Shown here: piece by piece, positions 39,894 to 50,479 of the stretch
Layout: each line of letters starts with the position of its first letter
Position numbering within the stretch: position 1 is the first letter of the stretch
NCBI GenBank assembly: GCA_965203565.1
Contig: OZ241896.1
Location: forward strand, 2,356,001 to 2,420,000
Direction: 5' to 3'
DNA from: JAAXGX01 sp965203565
GTDB lineage: Bacteria > Acidobacteriota > Vicinamibacteria > Vicinamibacterales > UBA8438
Length of the DNA stretch: 64,000 bases
Program-made: the position numbers and the translations under genes
Notes under the pieces: generated by a model
Told to the model about the DNA's origin: nothing
The model's input: the letters and a program-made list of their open reading frames with translations, nothing else
Databases searched by the model: none

Positions 39894-39934
39894 CAGCCCG
39901 TGGAGGAGCCCCGCGTGGCGCCGAGAGCGGCGGG
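39894..39934 (+). repeat. Dispersed repeat, copy C (overlaps a gene start)
   Basis: Begins CAGCCCGTGGAGGAGCCCCG and continues to GAGAGCGGCGGG. It is clearly homologous to copies A and B with a few substitutions. It starts right after the moaA stop and covers the first codons of the sulfotransferase reading frame, so the true start of that gene may have been supplied or altered by the repeat. Confidence 0.65.
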
Positions 39935-41045
39935 CGCACGATTCCAGGATCGGTACTCCCGGCTGGATCGACTCGTGCACCGCCTGGCCTTTTCCACCAT
40001 CCGGATCCAGAAGGCGCTGGCCGACCTGGAGGATCGCCTCCATGCCCGCAGCATCGCGTCGACGACGATCCGCCAGCCGGTGTTCATCGCCGGGCTGCCG
40101 CGCGCCGGCACCACGCTCCTGCTGGAAATCCTCGGCGCATCGAAGGTCTTCGCCACTCATACCTACCGGAACATGCCGTTCGTGCTGACGCCGCTGCTGT
40201 GGCATGCCGTCACTCGCCGCTTCCACGCGCCGGATGCGGCGTTCGATCGCGCCCACGGCGACGGCATGACCGTCGGGTACGACAGCCCGGAGGCGTTCGA
40301 GGAAATCGTGTGGCGCGCGTTCTGGCCGCACAAGCACCGCGCGGACCGCATCACGCCCTGGGCGGCGGCCGAGCGGGACCCCGGCGGGGAATTCGAGCCG
40401 TTCCTCAGGAACCATTTCGCGAAGCTGATCGCGTTGCGGGCCGCAAGGTCGCCGGCCCCGGACCAGGTGCGCTACCTCTCGAAGAACAACGCCAACCTGT
40501 GCCGCATCCCGACGCTGGTCCGGCTGTTTCCGGACGCGGCCGTCCTCGCGCCGTTCCGCAATCCGTTCGACCACGCCGCTTCGATGCTGCGCCAGCACCT
40601 CCGCTTCCTGCGCCTGCACGCGGCCGAACCGTTCACCCGACGCTACATGGAGGACGTCGGCCATTGCGAATTCGGCGCGAACCTCCGTCCCATCGACTTC
40701 GGACGTTGGCTCACGCCGCCGATCGCTCCGCTGGCGCGCACCGCGGACTTCTGGCTGCGGTACTGGCTTGCGGCCTACCGGCACGTCCTGAACGACGGCG
40801 CCGACAACGTCGTTTTCGTGAGTTTCGATGCGCTCTGCGCCGATCCGCAGGCCGCAATGCGGCGCGTCGCCGCCGCGATCCGCCTCGGGGACGCGCCCGG
40901 CCCGGGCGCCGCCGCCCGGTTCCGGGCGCCGACCCGCTATCCCGCCGCCGCCCTGCGTCTCGAAGACCGGTCGCTGATCGAGACGAGCCGCATGCTCCAT
41001 CAGCAACTGCTGGCGCGATGCGTGGCCGCCCGCGGCCGGGCATGA
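39900..41045 (+). CDS. PAPS-dependent sulfotransferase-like protein
   Basis: About 381 residues. The 5'-phosphosulfate-binding loop reads VFIAGLPRAGTTLLLEIL (residues ~61-78) and the 3'-phosphate-binding segment reads FPDAAVLAPFRNPFDHAASML. Both are in the order of Sulfotransfer_3-type enzymes acting on carbohydrates, lipids or peptides. The GTG start at 39900 and the GTG at 39915 both lie in repeat copy C, so the first ~12 residues are doubtful. Codon use is less GC-extreme than in moaA. Its stop is 14 bp from the end of the convergent arylsulfotransferase-like gene. Confidence 0.8.
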   Translation: MEEPRVAPRAAGARFQDRYSRLDRLVHRLAFSTIRIQKALADLEDRLHARSIASTTIRQPVFIAGLPRAGTTLLLEILGASKVFATHTYRNMPFVLTPLLWHAVTRRFHAPDAAFDRAHGDGMTVGYDSPEAFEEIVWRAFWPHKHRADRITPWAAAERDPGGEFEPFLRNHFAKLIALRAARSPAPDQVRYLSKNNANLCRIPTLVRLFPDAAVLAPFRNPFDHAASMLRQHLRFLRLHAAEPFTRRYMEDVGHCEFGANLRPIDFGRWLTPPIAPLARTADFWLRYWLAAYRHVLNDGADNVVFVSFDALCADPQAAMRRVAAAIRLGDAPGPGAAARFRAPTRYPAAALRLEDRSLIETSRMLHQQLLARCVAARGRA

Positions 41046-41059
41046 TGCGCGCGGCCGGA

Positions 41060-42511
41060 TCAGCGCTCCCCTGACACGTAGCGGATGCTCGACAGGGGGA
41101 ACCGCCATGCATGGGTCATGCGCTCGTCGGCAAGCTGCTCCAGGCGCGAGACGTCGTGCACGTTGTCGAACTCCGCCAGCACCGCGCCGTCGGCCAGACG
41201 CACTTCGACGCCTCGACCCGACTCCCAGGCCGTCCCGATCACCCGGCGACGATCGGGAGACAGGGCGACGTCTCCGCCCTTGGCGGTGAAGAACGCCTGC
41301 CTCAGGGGGTCGGGCGTCGCGGCGTCGGGAAAGATCGTGGTCTCGCCGCCGTCCGCCACGTCCACCATCAGCAGCCGCGAGAAACCGCCCCCGTCAGCCG
41401 CATCCATCCCCAGATTGTCGAACGTCAGGAACCGGGACCCCTCCAGGTGCAGAACGGCGTGCTGCTCGATGAAACCGCCGCGCACCAGCCGCTTCACCCG
41501 ATGCGTCCGGCGGTCCAGCACGGCGAACGCACTGAGGCTCCGCAGCGACACCACCAGATCGCCGGGAACGAGGCCGTCCGCTCCGCCGGCGTCCTCCCCC
41601 AGCACGTCGACGCTGTTGACGTGCAACGGGTCACAATCGTCGTGGTAACGCCTGATGAAATGCGCATATGGAGATTCCAGGACAGCATCGAATACGGGGA
41701 TCTCTTCCCGCACCCTCCCGGCGCCGTCGATCACGCGCACGACGTCCAGCATCGGGCGGTCGCAATGCGAGTTGATCTCACGGCGCGCGCGCCCGTGGAA
41801 ACCGAAACTTATCGGCCCGGCGGGAATCCGCATGCCCGGGACCAGAGCGGCGCCGTCGGCCGTCAGACGCGGCCGGTGATGACTGTAGTCCCGCCGGTAC
41901 CAGACCGGACGGCCGTCCGAATCTATGCGCGCGACGCCGCCGGCGTACGGAAAGGCTCCGTGAAAGGCGAAGACGACCAGCAGGTCGCCGTTCGGGTACG
42001 GGGACACTGCGAACACCTGCACGTCTTCGATGAACGAGAACACGAATGCGAGTTCGTAGGGCAGGTCGTCGGGGTGCGCCGCGCGCGCGAGCTCCCCGGG
42101 ACGGTACGGCCAGGCGCGGCGCACCTCGCCGCGGCCGGCGTACTCGACCGCGATGCAACCCACGTAGCCGGGACAATGCTCCACGAAATGCCCCCGCCCG
42201 CCGGCGAACAGGATCGGGTCGGCGAGCGCGCCCTCGGCGACTCGGACGCGGTGCGCGTCCGGACGGTCAAGAGGGAACGCTGTGGGCCGCCAGCTGAGCC
42301 GGTTCTGGAAGTCAGGGAGGATCAACGTCTGAAGGGTCAGCCAGGCGGACCGAATCGTAAAGAAGGGGGACGCCTTGGAGTTCCCCACCCAGACGCCGCC
42401 GACGAACGTCGCCAGCGCCAGCGACGTCACGAAGAGCGCAAGCGGCGCCGAACGGCGGAAATCCGGAGGCAGGCGGAGAGGGCAGAGACCAGGACGCCTG
42501 CGGAACGGCAT
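41060..42511 (-). CDS. Membrane-anchored arylsulfotransferase (ASST)-like beta-propeller protein
   Basis: A 483-residue protein with one N-terminal membrane helix (SAPLALFVTSLALATFVGGVWVG) and a periplasmic propeller. The key stretch is DPLHVNSVDVL followed by GDLVVSLRSLSAFAVLDRRTHRVKRLV, the pattern of the Arylsulfotran families in which the His/Asn segment lies at the active site. Later come EQHAVLHLEGSRFLTFDNLG and an HAWRFPL end. Sulfate-ester transfer between phenolic compounds is the family activity; the substrate is unknown. It starts 2 bp after the autotransporter stop, so the two are probably cotranscribed, and it faces a PAPS-type sulfotransferase. Confidence 0.65.
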   Translation of the reverse strand: MPFRRRPGLCPLRLPPDFRRSAPLALFVTSLALATFVGGVWVGNSKASPFFTIRSAWLTLQTLILPDFQNRLSWRPTAFPLDRPDAHRVRVAEGALADPILFAGGRGHFVEHCPGYVGCIAVEYAGRGEVRRAWPYRPGELARAAHPDDLPYELAFVFSFIEDVQVFAVSPYPNGDLLVVFAFHGAFPYAGGVARIDSDGRPVWYRRDYSHHRPRLTADGAALVPGMRIPAGPISFGFHGRARREINSHCDRPMLDVVRVIDGAGRVREEIPVFDAVLESPYAHFIRRYHDDCDPLHVNSVDVLGEDAGGADGLVPGDLVVSLRSLSAFAVLDRRTHRVKRLVRGGFIEQHAVLHLEGSRFLTFDNLGMDAADGGGFSRLLMVDVADGGETTIFPDAATPDPLRQAFFTAKGGDVALSPDRRRVIGTAWESGRGVEVRLADGAVLAEFDNVHDVSRLEQLADERMTHAWRFPLSSIRYVSGER

Positions 42512-42513
42512 GC

Positions 42514-44433
42514 TCAAAAGGCGAGGCCGGCGCCCGCGCTCAGGCTGTAGCGCGCGCCCTGACGCCGGCTGAACCGGCCGGTGTAGGCGAAGCCCGCCGC
42601 GGCGCGATCGCCCATGCTGACGGTGAAGCCGACGTCCGCGCTCCAGTATTCCTCCGGCGGGGCGAAACCGGGCGTCGTGAACCGGCCCGGCAGACGGTTC
42701 GAGCCGGCGGTGACGAAGATCCGGCGGTCCTCGGTCTCCACGCGCCAGGCGACGCGGCCGAACGGACGGATGTCGCCGTCGCGGTAGTCCGGCGCGGCCA
42801 TCAGCTGGTAGCCGACGCGGCCCGCCAGCGACCCGCGATCGAAGCCGGAGAAGTGCATGGAGGTCGCCGAACCGGTCTCCTCGCGGTAACCGGCGACGTC
42901 CTGCCGGAGCCACACGGCGCCCAGGAACGGGCCGTGGCGCAGGCCGTCCGGCGCGCCGAGCAGCCAGCCGAAGCCCGCCTCCGCGCCGAACTGGCGGGCG
43001 GTGGTCGAACCGGTCTCGGTCCGGACCGCCCGGCCAAGCGTGACGCCGCCGAGCGCCGCGCCCGCCGCGCCGCCCCCCAGGCCGGGGAAGAAACCGAAGT
43101 CGGACGGCTGCCCGATGGTGACGCCGCGGCCGATCGACACGTCGGCCACCCCGCCGCTGACGGCGCCGTGCAGGTAGCCGCCGCCGGCGCGCAGCGCGGC
43201 GTGCAGCGACGCGATCGCGGCGCGGGTGTCGAGCCGGACGGAGTCGGCGACGTTGTCGTGGGTCCCGAGGCTCAGCGCCGCCCCCCACCGGATCCGCTCG
43301 CCGGCGCGGTGGTTGGCCCCCACGGTCACCGAGACCACGCGGGCGCTGGCGTCGTCGATGACCGAATCGAGGGCGAAGTCCTGTTCGCCGTACTGCACCG
43401 TGACGTGTCCGCGCAGACCGCGCGCGGCCGGGTCGATCAGGTCGGACATCATCTCGCGGTGGACCGCGACGCCGTGGTCGGCGGCCAGCCGCAGCCCCCC
43501 TTCGCCCGCCAGCGAGACCGCCGCCGGCGCGGCCAGGGTCGTCAGCACGACGTCGGCGATCATCGCGTGGCCGACGCCGGTCGGGTGCAGCCCGTCGGCG
43601 AACAGCCGGGACGCGTTCGTCCCCGGCCGCCATTCGCCCGGCAGGCCGGCGCCGGCCGGGCCGCACGTCAGCGCATTGGGCGGGTCGCAGGCCGGGCGGA
43701 CGGCGTCGGTCAGGTCGTAGCGGCCCGGATCGGCCCGAACCTCGTTGAACAGGCCGAAGACGTCGATCGGGACGATCCCTGCGTCCAGCGTTCCGAGGCC
43801 GTCCGCAAGCACGTCGTTGAAGCGGACCGTCACGCCGGACAGCGCAGCGGAGTCCGGATGCGACGCGAACAAGGGGGCGACGCCGAGGTCGGGCAGGGTG
43901 TAGACCACGACGTACCGCGCGCCGGCCGCCTGCAGGCGCGCGATCTGCCGCACGTACGTGGCGGCGGCCGCCGCGGCGTGATCCGCAGCGCCGGCCGGGT
44001 CCCGCACCATCGCGGCGATGACGTCGTTGGCGCCGCCCCATATGCTGTACAGCGCGTCCGGATCGGCGCGTCCTCCCGGCTGCGCCAGATGCTGCGTCAC
44101 CTGAGCCGGAACGCTCGGCGTCAGGCTCAGGCAGGGGCCGGCCGGGTTCACGCAGGAGCCGACCCAGGCGAAGTTCGCGCCGCCGGTCAGCGCCGGCAGG
44201 ATCGGATGCCCGAGCGCCTCCGCGATGATCTCCGCCGCGATCGGATCCGGGTTGGTGGTGGCGCTGCTGCCGGCCGGAAGACCCAGCGTCAACGCAGCGT
44301 TGCCGGAGTCGCTGAGACTGTCGCCGAAGACGACGACGCCGGTGAACGGCTGGGCGCCGGCGGCGCCGGCGCACGCAAGCGTCAGAATTGCGGCGCCGGC
44401 CGGCGGACGGAGGCAACGGAGCATGAAGCGCAT
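42514..44433 (-). CDS. GDSL-lipase/esterase autotransporter
   Basis: A 639-residue type Va secreted enzyme. After a signal peptide (LRPPAGAAILTLACAGAAGAQ), the SGNH hydrolase passenger shows block I FGDSLSDSGN, block III GGANDV and block V DGLHPTGVGH, giving the complete Ser-Asp-His set. The C-terminal ~270 residues form an autotransporter beta-barrel ending in GAGLAF with the terminal Phe. The architecture equals EstA-type outer-membrane esterases, with the passenger displayed at the cell surface. It is upstream of and close to the ASST-like gene. Confidence 0.92.
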   Translation of the reverse strand: MRFMLRCLRPPAGAAILTLACAGAAGAQPFTGVVVFGDSLSDSGNAALTLGLPAGSSATTNPDPIAAEIIAEALGHPILPALTGGANFAWVGSCVNPAGPCLSLTPSVPAQVTQHLAQPGGRADPDALYSIWGGANDVIAAMVRDPAGAADHAAAAAATYVRQIARLQAAGARYVVVYTLPDLGVAPLFASHPDSAALSGVTVRFNDVLADGLGTLDAGIVPIDVFGLFNEVRADPGRYDLTDAVRPACDPPNALTCGPAGAGLPGEWRPGTNASRLFADGLHPTGVGHAMIADVVLTTLAAPAAVSLAGEGGLRLAADHGVAVHREMMSDLIDPAARGLRGHVTVQYGEQDFALDSVIDDASARVVSVTVGANHRAGERIRWGAALSLGTHDNVADSVRLDTRAAIASLHAALRAGGGYLHGAVSGGVADVSIGRGVTIGQPSDFGFFPGLGGGAAGAALGGVTLGRAVRTETGSTTARQFGAEAGFGWLLGAPDGLRHGPFLGAVWLRQDVAGYREETGSATSMHFSGFDRGSLAGRVGYQLMAAPDYRDGDIRPFGRVAWRVETEDRRIFVTAGSNRLPGRFTTPGFAPPEEYWSADVGFTVSMGDRAAAGFAYTGRFSRRQGARYSLSAGAGLAF

Positions 44434-44441
44434 GGCTTAGT

Positions 44442-44501
44442 TTAGCGATGCGCGACGAGGCGCGGACAGGCCCGGCAGGCGGTCAGCCGGGCGTGAAAGT
44501 C
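44442..44501 (-). pseudogene. Possible remnant of a type-5 uracil-DNA glycosylase N-terminus
   Basis: On the minus strand a short frame reads DFHARLTACRACPRLVAHR followed by a stop. The pattern CRxCPRLV is the start of the UdgB iron-sulfur family, which should continue for about 200 residues. Nothing of the remainder is found in the 169-bp gap between the autotransporter and radical SAM genes. The match is short, so this is tentative. Confidence 0.3.
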
Positions 44502-44602
44502 CGCGTTCGGCGCCGGCGATCCGTCAGAGGAGGGAGCGCCGCGTCGAATCGGCGCGCGGGCGCGCTGATCGGGTTTCGACGTTCGCGCGGCGGCGCCGCC
44601 GG

Positions 44603-46726
<2,124 letters not shown>

Positions 46727-46853
46727 CTCGACTCCTTCACCAGGAACGCCGCTCCCTCGCAGTCCGGCTTCCTTGCAGCAGACAGGATAGTCATAATCGG
46801 CGGCGCCGGCCAGACTTTTCCCCGAGCGGGCGGATCCGCAGGGTGAGCGGGCG

Positions 46854-48185
46854 TCACCGCCCGCGAACGGCCGCGCTCCCTCCGGCCGCCGGCACGCGGA
46901 CCCGGCCGCGGACGACCAGCCAGACGAGCAGCCCCGCCCCGGCCGCCAGCCCGTACTCCGCCGGCTCCACCCAGGCCGGCAGCACCCAGCCGGCGCCGCG
47001 CGCCTGCGCGTCCCAGACGGCGTAGGCGGCGAGCACGCCGAGGCTCCACGGGACGAGCGGCCAAGTCCGCGGCGACGTCAGGAACGGCAGCAGCCAGACG
47101 AGATACCAGGGGTAGACCGCCGGCATGAGCAGGAGCGTCGCCGCCATCGGCCACGCCCACGCCTCCGGCGCGTCGCGCGGGAGCCGCGCCCGGGCCAGCG
47201 CCGCGGCGGCGACCCCGGCGCCCACCGTGACGGCGACGCTCGCGGTCAGTCCGATCGCCGCTTCCAGCCCGGCGAACAGCGGTCCGTTGAAGCGCCACTC
47301 GGCGGCGTAGACGCCCAGCGAGCCGATCGGCGGCGCGAGCGTCCCCCCCATGAACGGCAGGGCGAGCGCGACGGCGACGCCGGCCGCCGCGAGCGCGTCG
47401 CGCAACCGCACCCGCCGCCAGAGCAGCGGCGCGAGGACGACCGGCAGCAGCTTCACGCTGAACGCCAGCGCGAGCGCGACCGACGCAAGCAGCGTGCGTC
47501 CGCCGTGGAGGGCGTACGCCGCCGTCACCACCAGCAGCGTTCCCAGCAGATCGACGTGCCCGCCGCCCGCGCCTTCCAGCGCCGCCAGCGGATGCCAGGC
47601 GTAGGCGAGCACCCACCACGGATTGCGCCCCGCCGCAACCAGCCAGCGCCACAGCACCAGCATCGTCAGCAGGTCGCAGACCGTCGCCGCCGCGACCATC
47701 GCCCCCGCCGATTCGTGCACGCCGGTGACGGCCCGGAAGAACCACTGCGCCCCCGGCGGATAGATGGCGGGCAGGGCCGCGTTGGTCGGGTCGATGGCGC
47801 GGGTCGTCTCGGTATGGAGCGCCGCAAGGGCCGGATCGGCGGGCGCCGCCTCGTACGGGTCGAGGCCGTGGCGCTGCACCCGCCCGTCCCAGACGTAGCG
47901 GTAGACGTCGTCGGAGGCGAGCGGCGCGCCGCCGGCCAGCACCCCGCCGACCAGCGCCGCCCGGCCGGCCAGGGCGAGCACGAGGCAGGCGGCAAGCCGC
48001 CGCGACGACCCCGGGGGACGCCGCGCAACGAGCGCCAGCGCGACGACGTACGCGACGCAGGCGGCGGCGGCGAGCCCGAGCAGCGGCCACGTCTCGCGCC
48101 GCGCGTCGAGACGCGCCACGGCGGCCAGCAGGACGAGCTGCGCCGCGCCGCACGCGCAGATCAGGCCCGGCGCGGGACGCCGCAT
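46854..48185 (-). CDS. GT-C family integral-membrane glycosyltransferase (GT87/MptB-like)
   Basis: A 443-residue protein with about ten to twelve hydrophobic helices. The first periplasmic loop contains ASDDVYRYVWDGRVQRHGLDPYEAAPADPAL and AIYPPGAQWFFRAV, the acidic catalytic-loop pattern of GT87/mannosyltransferases that use polyprenyl-phosphate donors. AFSVKLLPVVLAPLLW and a YPWYLVWLLPF motif follow. It lies 14 bp from the GT2-GT2 fusion gene, in the same orientation, so the two likely act together. Confidence 0.75.
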   Translation of the reverse strand: MRRPAPGLICACGAAQLVLLAAVARLDARRETWPLLGLAAAACVAYVVALALVARRPPGSSRRLAACLVLALAGRAALVGGVLAGGAPLASDDVYRYVWDGRVQRHGLDPYEAAPADPALAALHTETTRAIDPTNAALPAIYPPGAQWFFRAVTGVHESAGAMVAAATVCDLLTMLVLWRWLVAAGRNPWWVLAYAWHPLAALEGAGGGHVDLLGTLLVVTAAYALHGGRTLLASVALALAFSVKLLPVVLAPLLWRRVRLRDALAAAGVAVALALPFMGGTLAPPIGSLGVYAAEWRFNGPLFAGLEAAIGLTASVAVTVGAGVAAAALARARLPRDAPEAWAWPMAATLLLMPAVYPWYLVWLLPFLTSPRTWPLVPWSLGVLAAYAVWDAQARGAGWVLPAWVEPAEYGLAAGAGLLVWLVVRGRVRVPAAGGSAAVRGR

Positions 48186-48199
48186 CCTCGTTCCTCACG

Positions 48200-49681
48200 T
48201 CAGCCGCTCCGGGCGGCGCGAGCGGCCCGGGTGCGCCGGAGCGACCAGATCGTCCACAGCATGCGCCCCCCCGCGCGCAGCGCGCCGACGAGCGTCCCGG
48301 ACACTTTCGACCGGCCGATCCGCGGACGTTGCCGGATCGGCAGCTCCAGCACCCGGAGGCCGGCTTCCACCGCCTTGACCTGCATTTCTATCGTCCACCC
48401 GTACGTCCGGTCCGCCATCCGCAGCCGGTCGAGCGCCTCGCGCCGGATCGCCCGGAACGGGCCGAGGTCGCGGTAGCGGACGCCCCACAACCGGTTGATC
48501 AGGGCGAGACAGAGCGCCGTGCCGAACCGGGCCGCGAGGGGGCGGCCCCGGCCGCCGCGGCGCCCCATGACGAGATCGGCCTCGCCGTCGAGCACCGGCC
48601 GCACGAGCGCGGCCATCTCCGCCGGGTAGTCGCTCCGGTCGGCGTCGAGGAAGACGACGACGCCGGCGTCCCGGCTCGCCGCCAAGCCGGCCGCGCAGGC
48701 GCGGCCGTACCCCCGGCGCGGCTCCCGGACCACGGTCGCCCCGGCCGCCCGCGCGACGTCGGCGGTGGCGTCGGTCGACCCGTTGTCGACGACGATCGTC
48801 GCCGTGACGAAGCCGGGCAGCTCGGCCAGCACCTGCCCGATCGCTTCGGCCTCGTCGAGCGCCGGGATGACGACGGTCACCCGCCGGTCGGCGTCGCCGG
48901 GCGGCGGGCGCTCCGTCCCCGCCGCGGCCGCCGGACGCGCCGGCGCGGCGCCGGCGGGCCGGCGGGGCGCTCCGTAGTAGAAACGCGCGAGGCGATCCGG
49001 GGAAACGCCGGCGCAGTACAGCACGAGCAGCAGCAGGTTGGAAGCGGTCCGGCGGAGCCAGCCGTCGCGGTCCCAGCGCCGCGGCGACACCAGGATCGGC
49101 GTCCGCAGGTGGACCATCCGCCCGCGGCGGCGCAGGCGGCGGATCAGGTCGACGTCCTCCATCAGCGGGAGCGGCCGGCATCCGCCGACCTGCTCGAAGA
49201 CGGCGCGCCGCACGAAGATCCCCTGATCGCCGTACGGCAGCCCCATCCACCGCACGCGCCACGCCACGCCGCGCTCCACGAGCCGGGCCGCCCGCGCGTC
49301 CGACCGCAGCGTGAACCGCAGCGCCCCGCCGACGACCCGCGGATCCTGCGCCGCCCGCGCGATGCCGGCGCGCCAACCCGGCTCGGGACAGGTGTCGGCG
49401 TGCAGGAACAGCAGCCACTCCCCCGACGCCAGCCGGGCGCCGGCGTTCAGTTGACGTCCCCGGCCCGGGTCGCTCGCAGTCCAGCGCACGCCGGGAAACC
49501 GCCGGCGCAGCGCGGCGACGTCCGGGTCCGCGCCGTCGCCGTTCGCGACGATCAGCTCGGACGACGGATCGGAACCGGCGACGCCCGCCGCCCCCTGACC
49601 GGCCAGCGCGTCGAGAAGCCGCTCGAGCTCCGGCGCGTCGCGGAGGACCGGAACGACGATGGAGACGAACGGGACGCTCAT
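48200..49681 (-). CDS. Two-domain glycosyltransferase: rSAM/selenodomain-associated GT2 fused to DPM-like GT2
   Basis: A 493-residue protein. Domain 1 (residues ~1-240) begins VSIVVPVLRDAPELERLLDAL with ASDPGRGRQLNAGA, LFLHADTCPEPGW and GGALRFTLRSD; it matches the TIGR04283-type transferase 2. An Ala/Pro-rich linker (~245-270) joins domain 2 (VTVVIPALDEAEAIGQVL, VVDNGSTDAT, GYGRACAAGL, FLDADRSDYP, RYRDLGPFRAIRREAL), a DPM1-like GT2 without membrane helices. Both metal-binding motifs look intact. The ATG at 49681 is the first start before homology. Fusion suggests two sequential sugar transfers or a donor-synthesis pair for the adjacent GT-C enzyme. Confidence 0.85.
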   Translation of the reverse strand: MSVPFVSIVVPVLRDAPELERLLDALAGQGAAGVAGSDPSSELIVANGDGADPDVAALRRRFPGVRWTASDPGRGRQLNAGARLASGEWLLFLHADTCPEPGWRAGIARAAQDPRVVGGALRFTLRSDARAARLVERGVAWRVRWMGLPYGDQGIFVRRAVFEQVGGCRPLPLMEDVDLIRRLRRRGRMVHLRTPILVSPRRWDRDGWLRRTASNLLLLVLYCAGVSPDRLARFYYGAPRRPAGAAPARPAAAAGTERPPPGDADRRVTVVIPALDEAEAIGQVLAELPGFVTATIVVDNGSTDATADVARAAGATVVREPRRGYGRACAAGLAASRDAGVVVFLDADRSDYPAEMAALVRPVLDGEADLVMGRRGGRGRPLAARFGTALCLALINRLWGVRYRDLGPFRAIRREALDRLRMADRTYGWTIEMQVKAVEAGLRVLELPIRQRPRIGRSKVSGTLVGALRAGGRMLWTIWSLRRTRAARAARSG

Positions 49682-49744
49682 CGACGGGCTGCTATACTGC
49701 CGCGCGGAACGCCACGTCGCCGGGCCCGCCACGGCGAACGAGCC

Positions 49745-50479
49745 ATGCCGACGCCGCGCTTCACCGACGACACGCTGCAGTTCCTCCGCGCGCTCGATCA
49801 GAACAACGACCGCGAATGGTTCCGTGCGCGAAAGGCGGAGTACGAGCGGTGCGTGCGCCAGCCGATGCTCGACGTCATCGGCCGGCTCGCGGCCGACCTG
49901 CCCCGGTTCGCGCCCGAGCTGGTCGCCGCGCCGAAGACGTCGCTCTACCGGATCTACCGCGACACCCGGTTCTCCGCGGACAAGTCCCCGCTGAAGACGC
50001 AGATCGCCGCCATCTTCCCGCACCGGGCGCTCCCCAGGCATGGCGGCGCCGGCCTGTACTTCCACGTGGCGCCCGACCACGTGCTGATCGGCGGCGGCCT
50101 GTACGGCCCCGAGCCGCGCCAGCTCCACCGCCTGCGGGAGCACGTCGCGGCCGACTACCCGCGTCTGCGGGCGATCGTCGAATCGCCGGCGTTCCGCCGC
50201 GCATTCGGCGAGGTCCGCGGCGAACGCCTGAAGCGGACGCCGCTGGCGTTCCCGGCCGACCACCCGGCGGCGGAGCACCTCAAGCTGAAGCAGTTCCTGG
50301 CGGCCCGGCGTCATCCGGCCGACTTCGCGGCCTCTCCCCGTTTCTACGGCGCGCTGCTCCGGCTGTTCGAGCGGCTCGCGCCGCTGATCCGGTTCCTGAA
50401 CGAACCGCTCGCCGGCCGGCCGCCGGCGACCGCCGGCTTCAGTCGAGGACGAGCGGCCGCCAGGCGAACTCCCACGTGA
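49745..50479 (+). CDS. DUF2461 family protein
   Basis: A 244-residue protein of the TIGR02453/DUF2461 family: FTDDTLQFLRALDQNNDREWFRARKAEYE at the N-terminus, then YRIYRDTRFSADKSPLKTQIAAIFPH, GAGLYFHVAPDHVLIGGGLYGPEPRQLHRLR and LKLKQFLAARRHP. The biochemical function of the family is unknown. A TATACT box lies at 49693-49698. The 3' end overlaps the convergent selenoprotein gene by 41 bp. Confidence 0.9.
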   Translation: MPTPRFTDDTLQFLRALDQNNDREWFRARKAEYERCVRQPMLDVIGRLAADLPRFAPELVAAPKTSLYRIYRDTRFSADKSPLKTQIAAIFPHRALPRHGGAGLYFHVAPDHVLIGGGLYGPEPRQLHRLREHVAADYPRLRAIVESPAFRRAFGEVRGERLKRTPLAFPADHPAAEHLKLKQFLAARRHPADFAASPRFYGALLRLFERLAPLIRFLNEPLAGRPPATAGFSRGRAAARRTPT

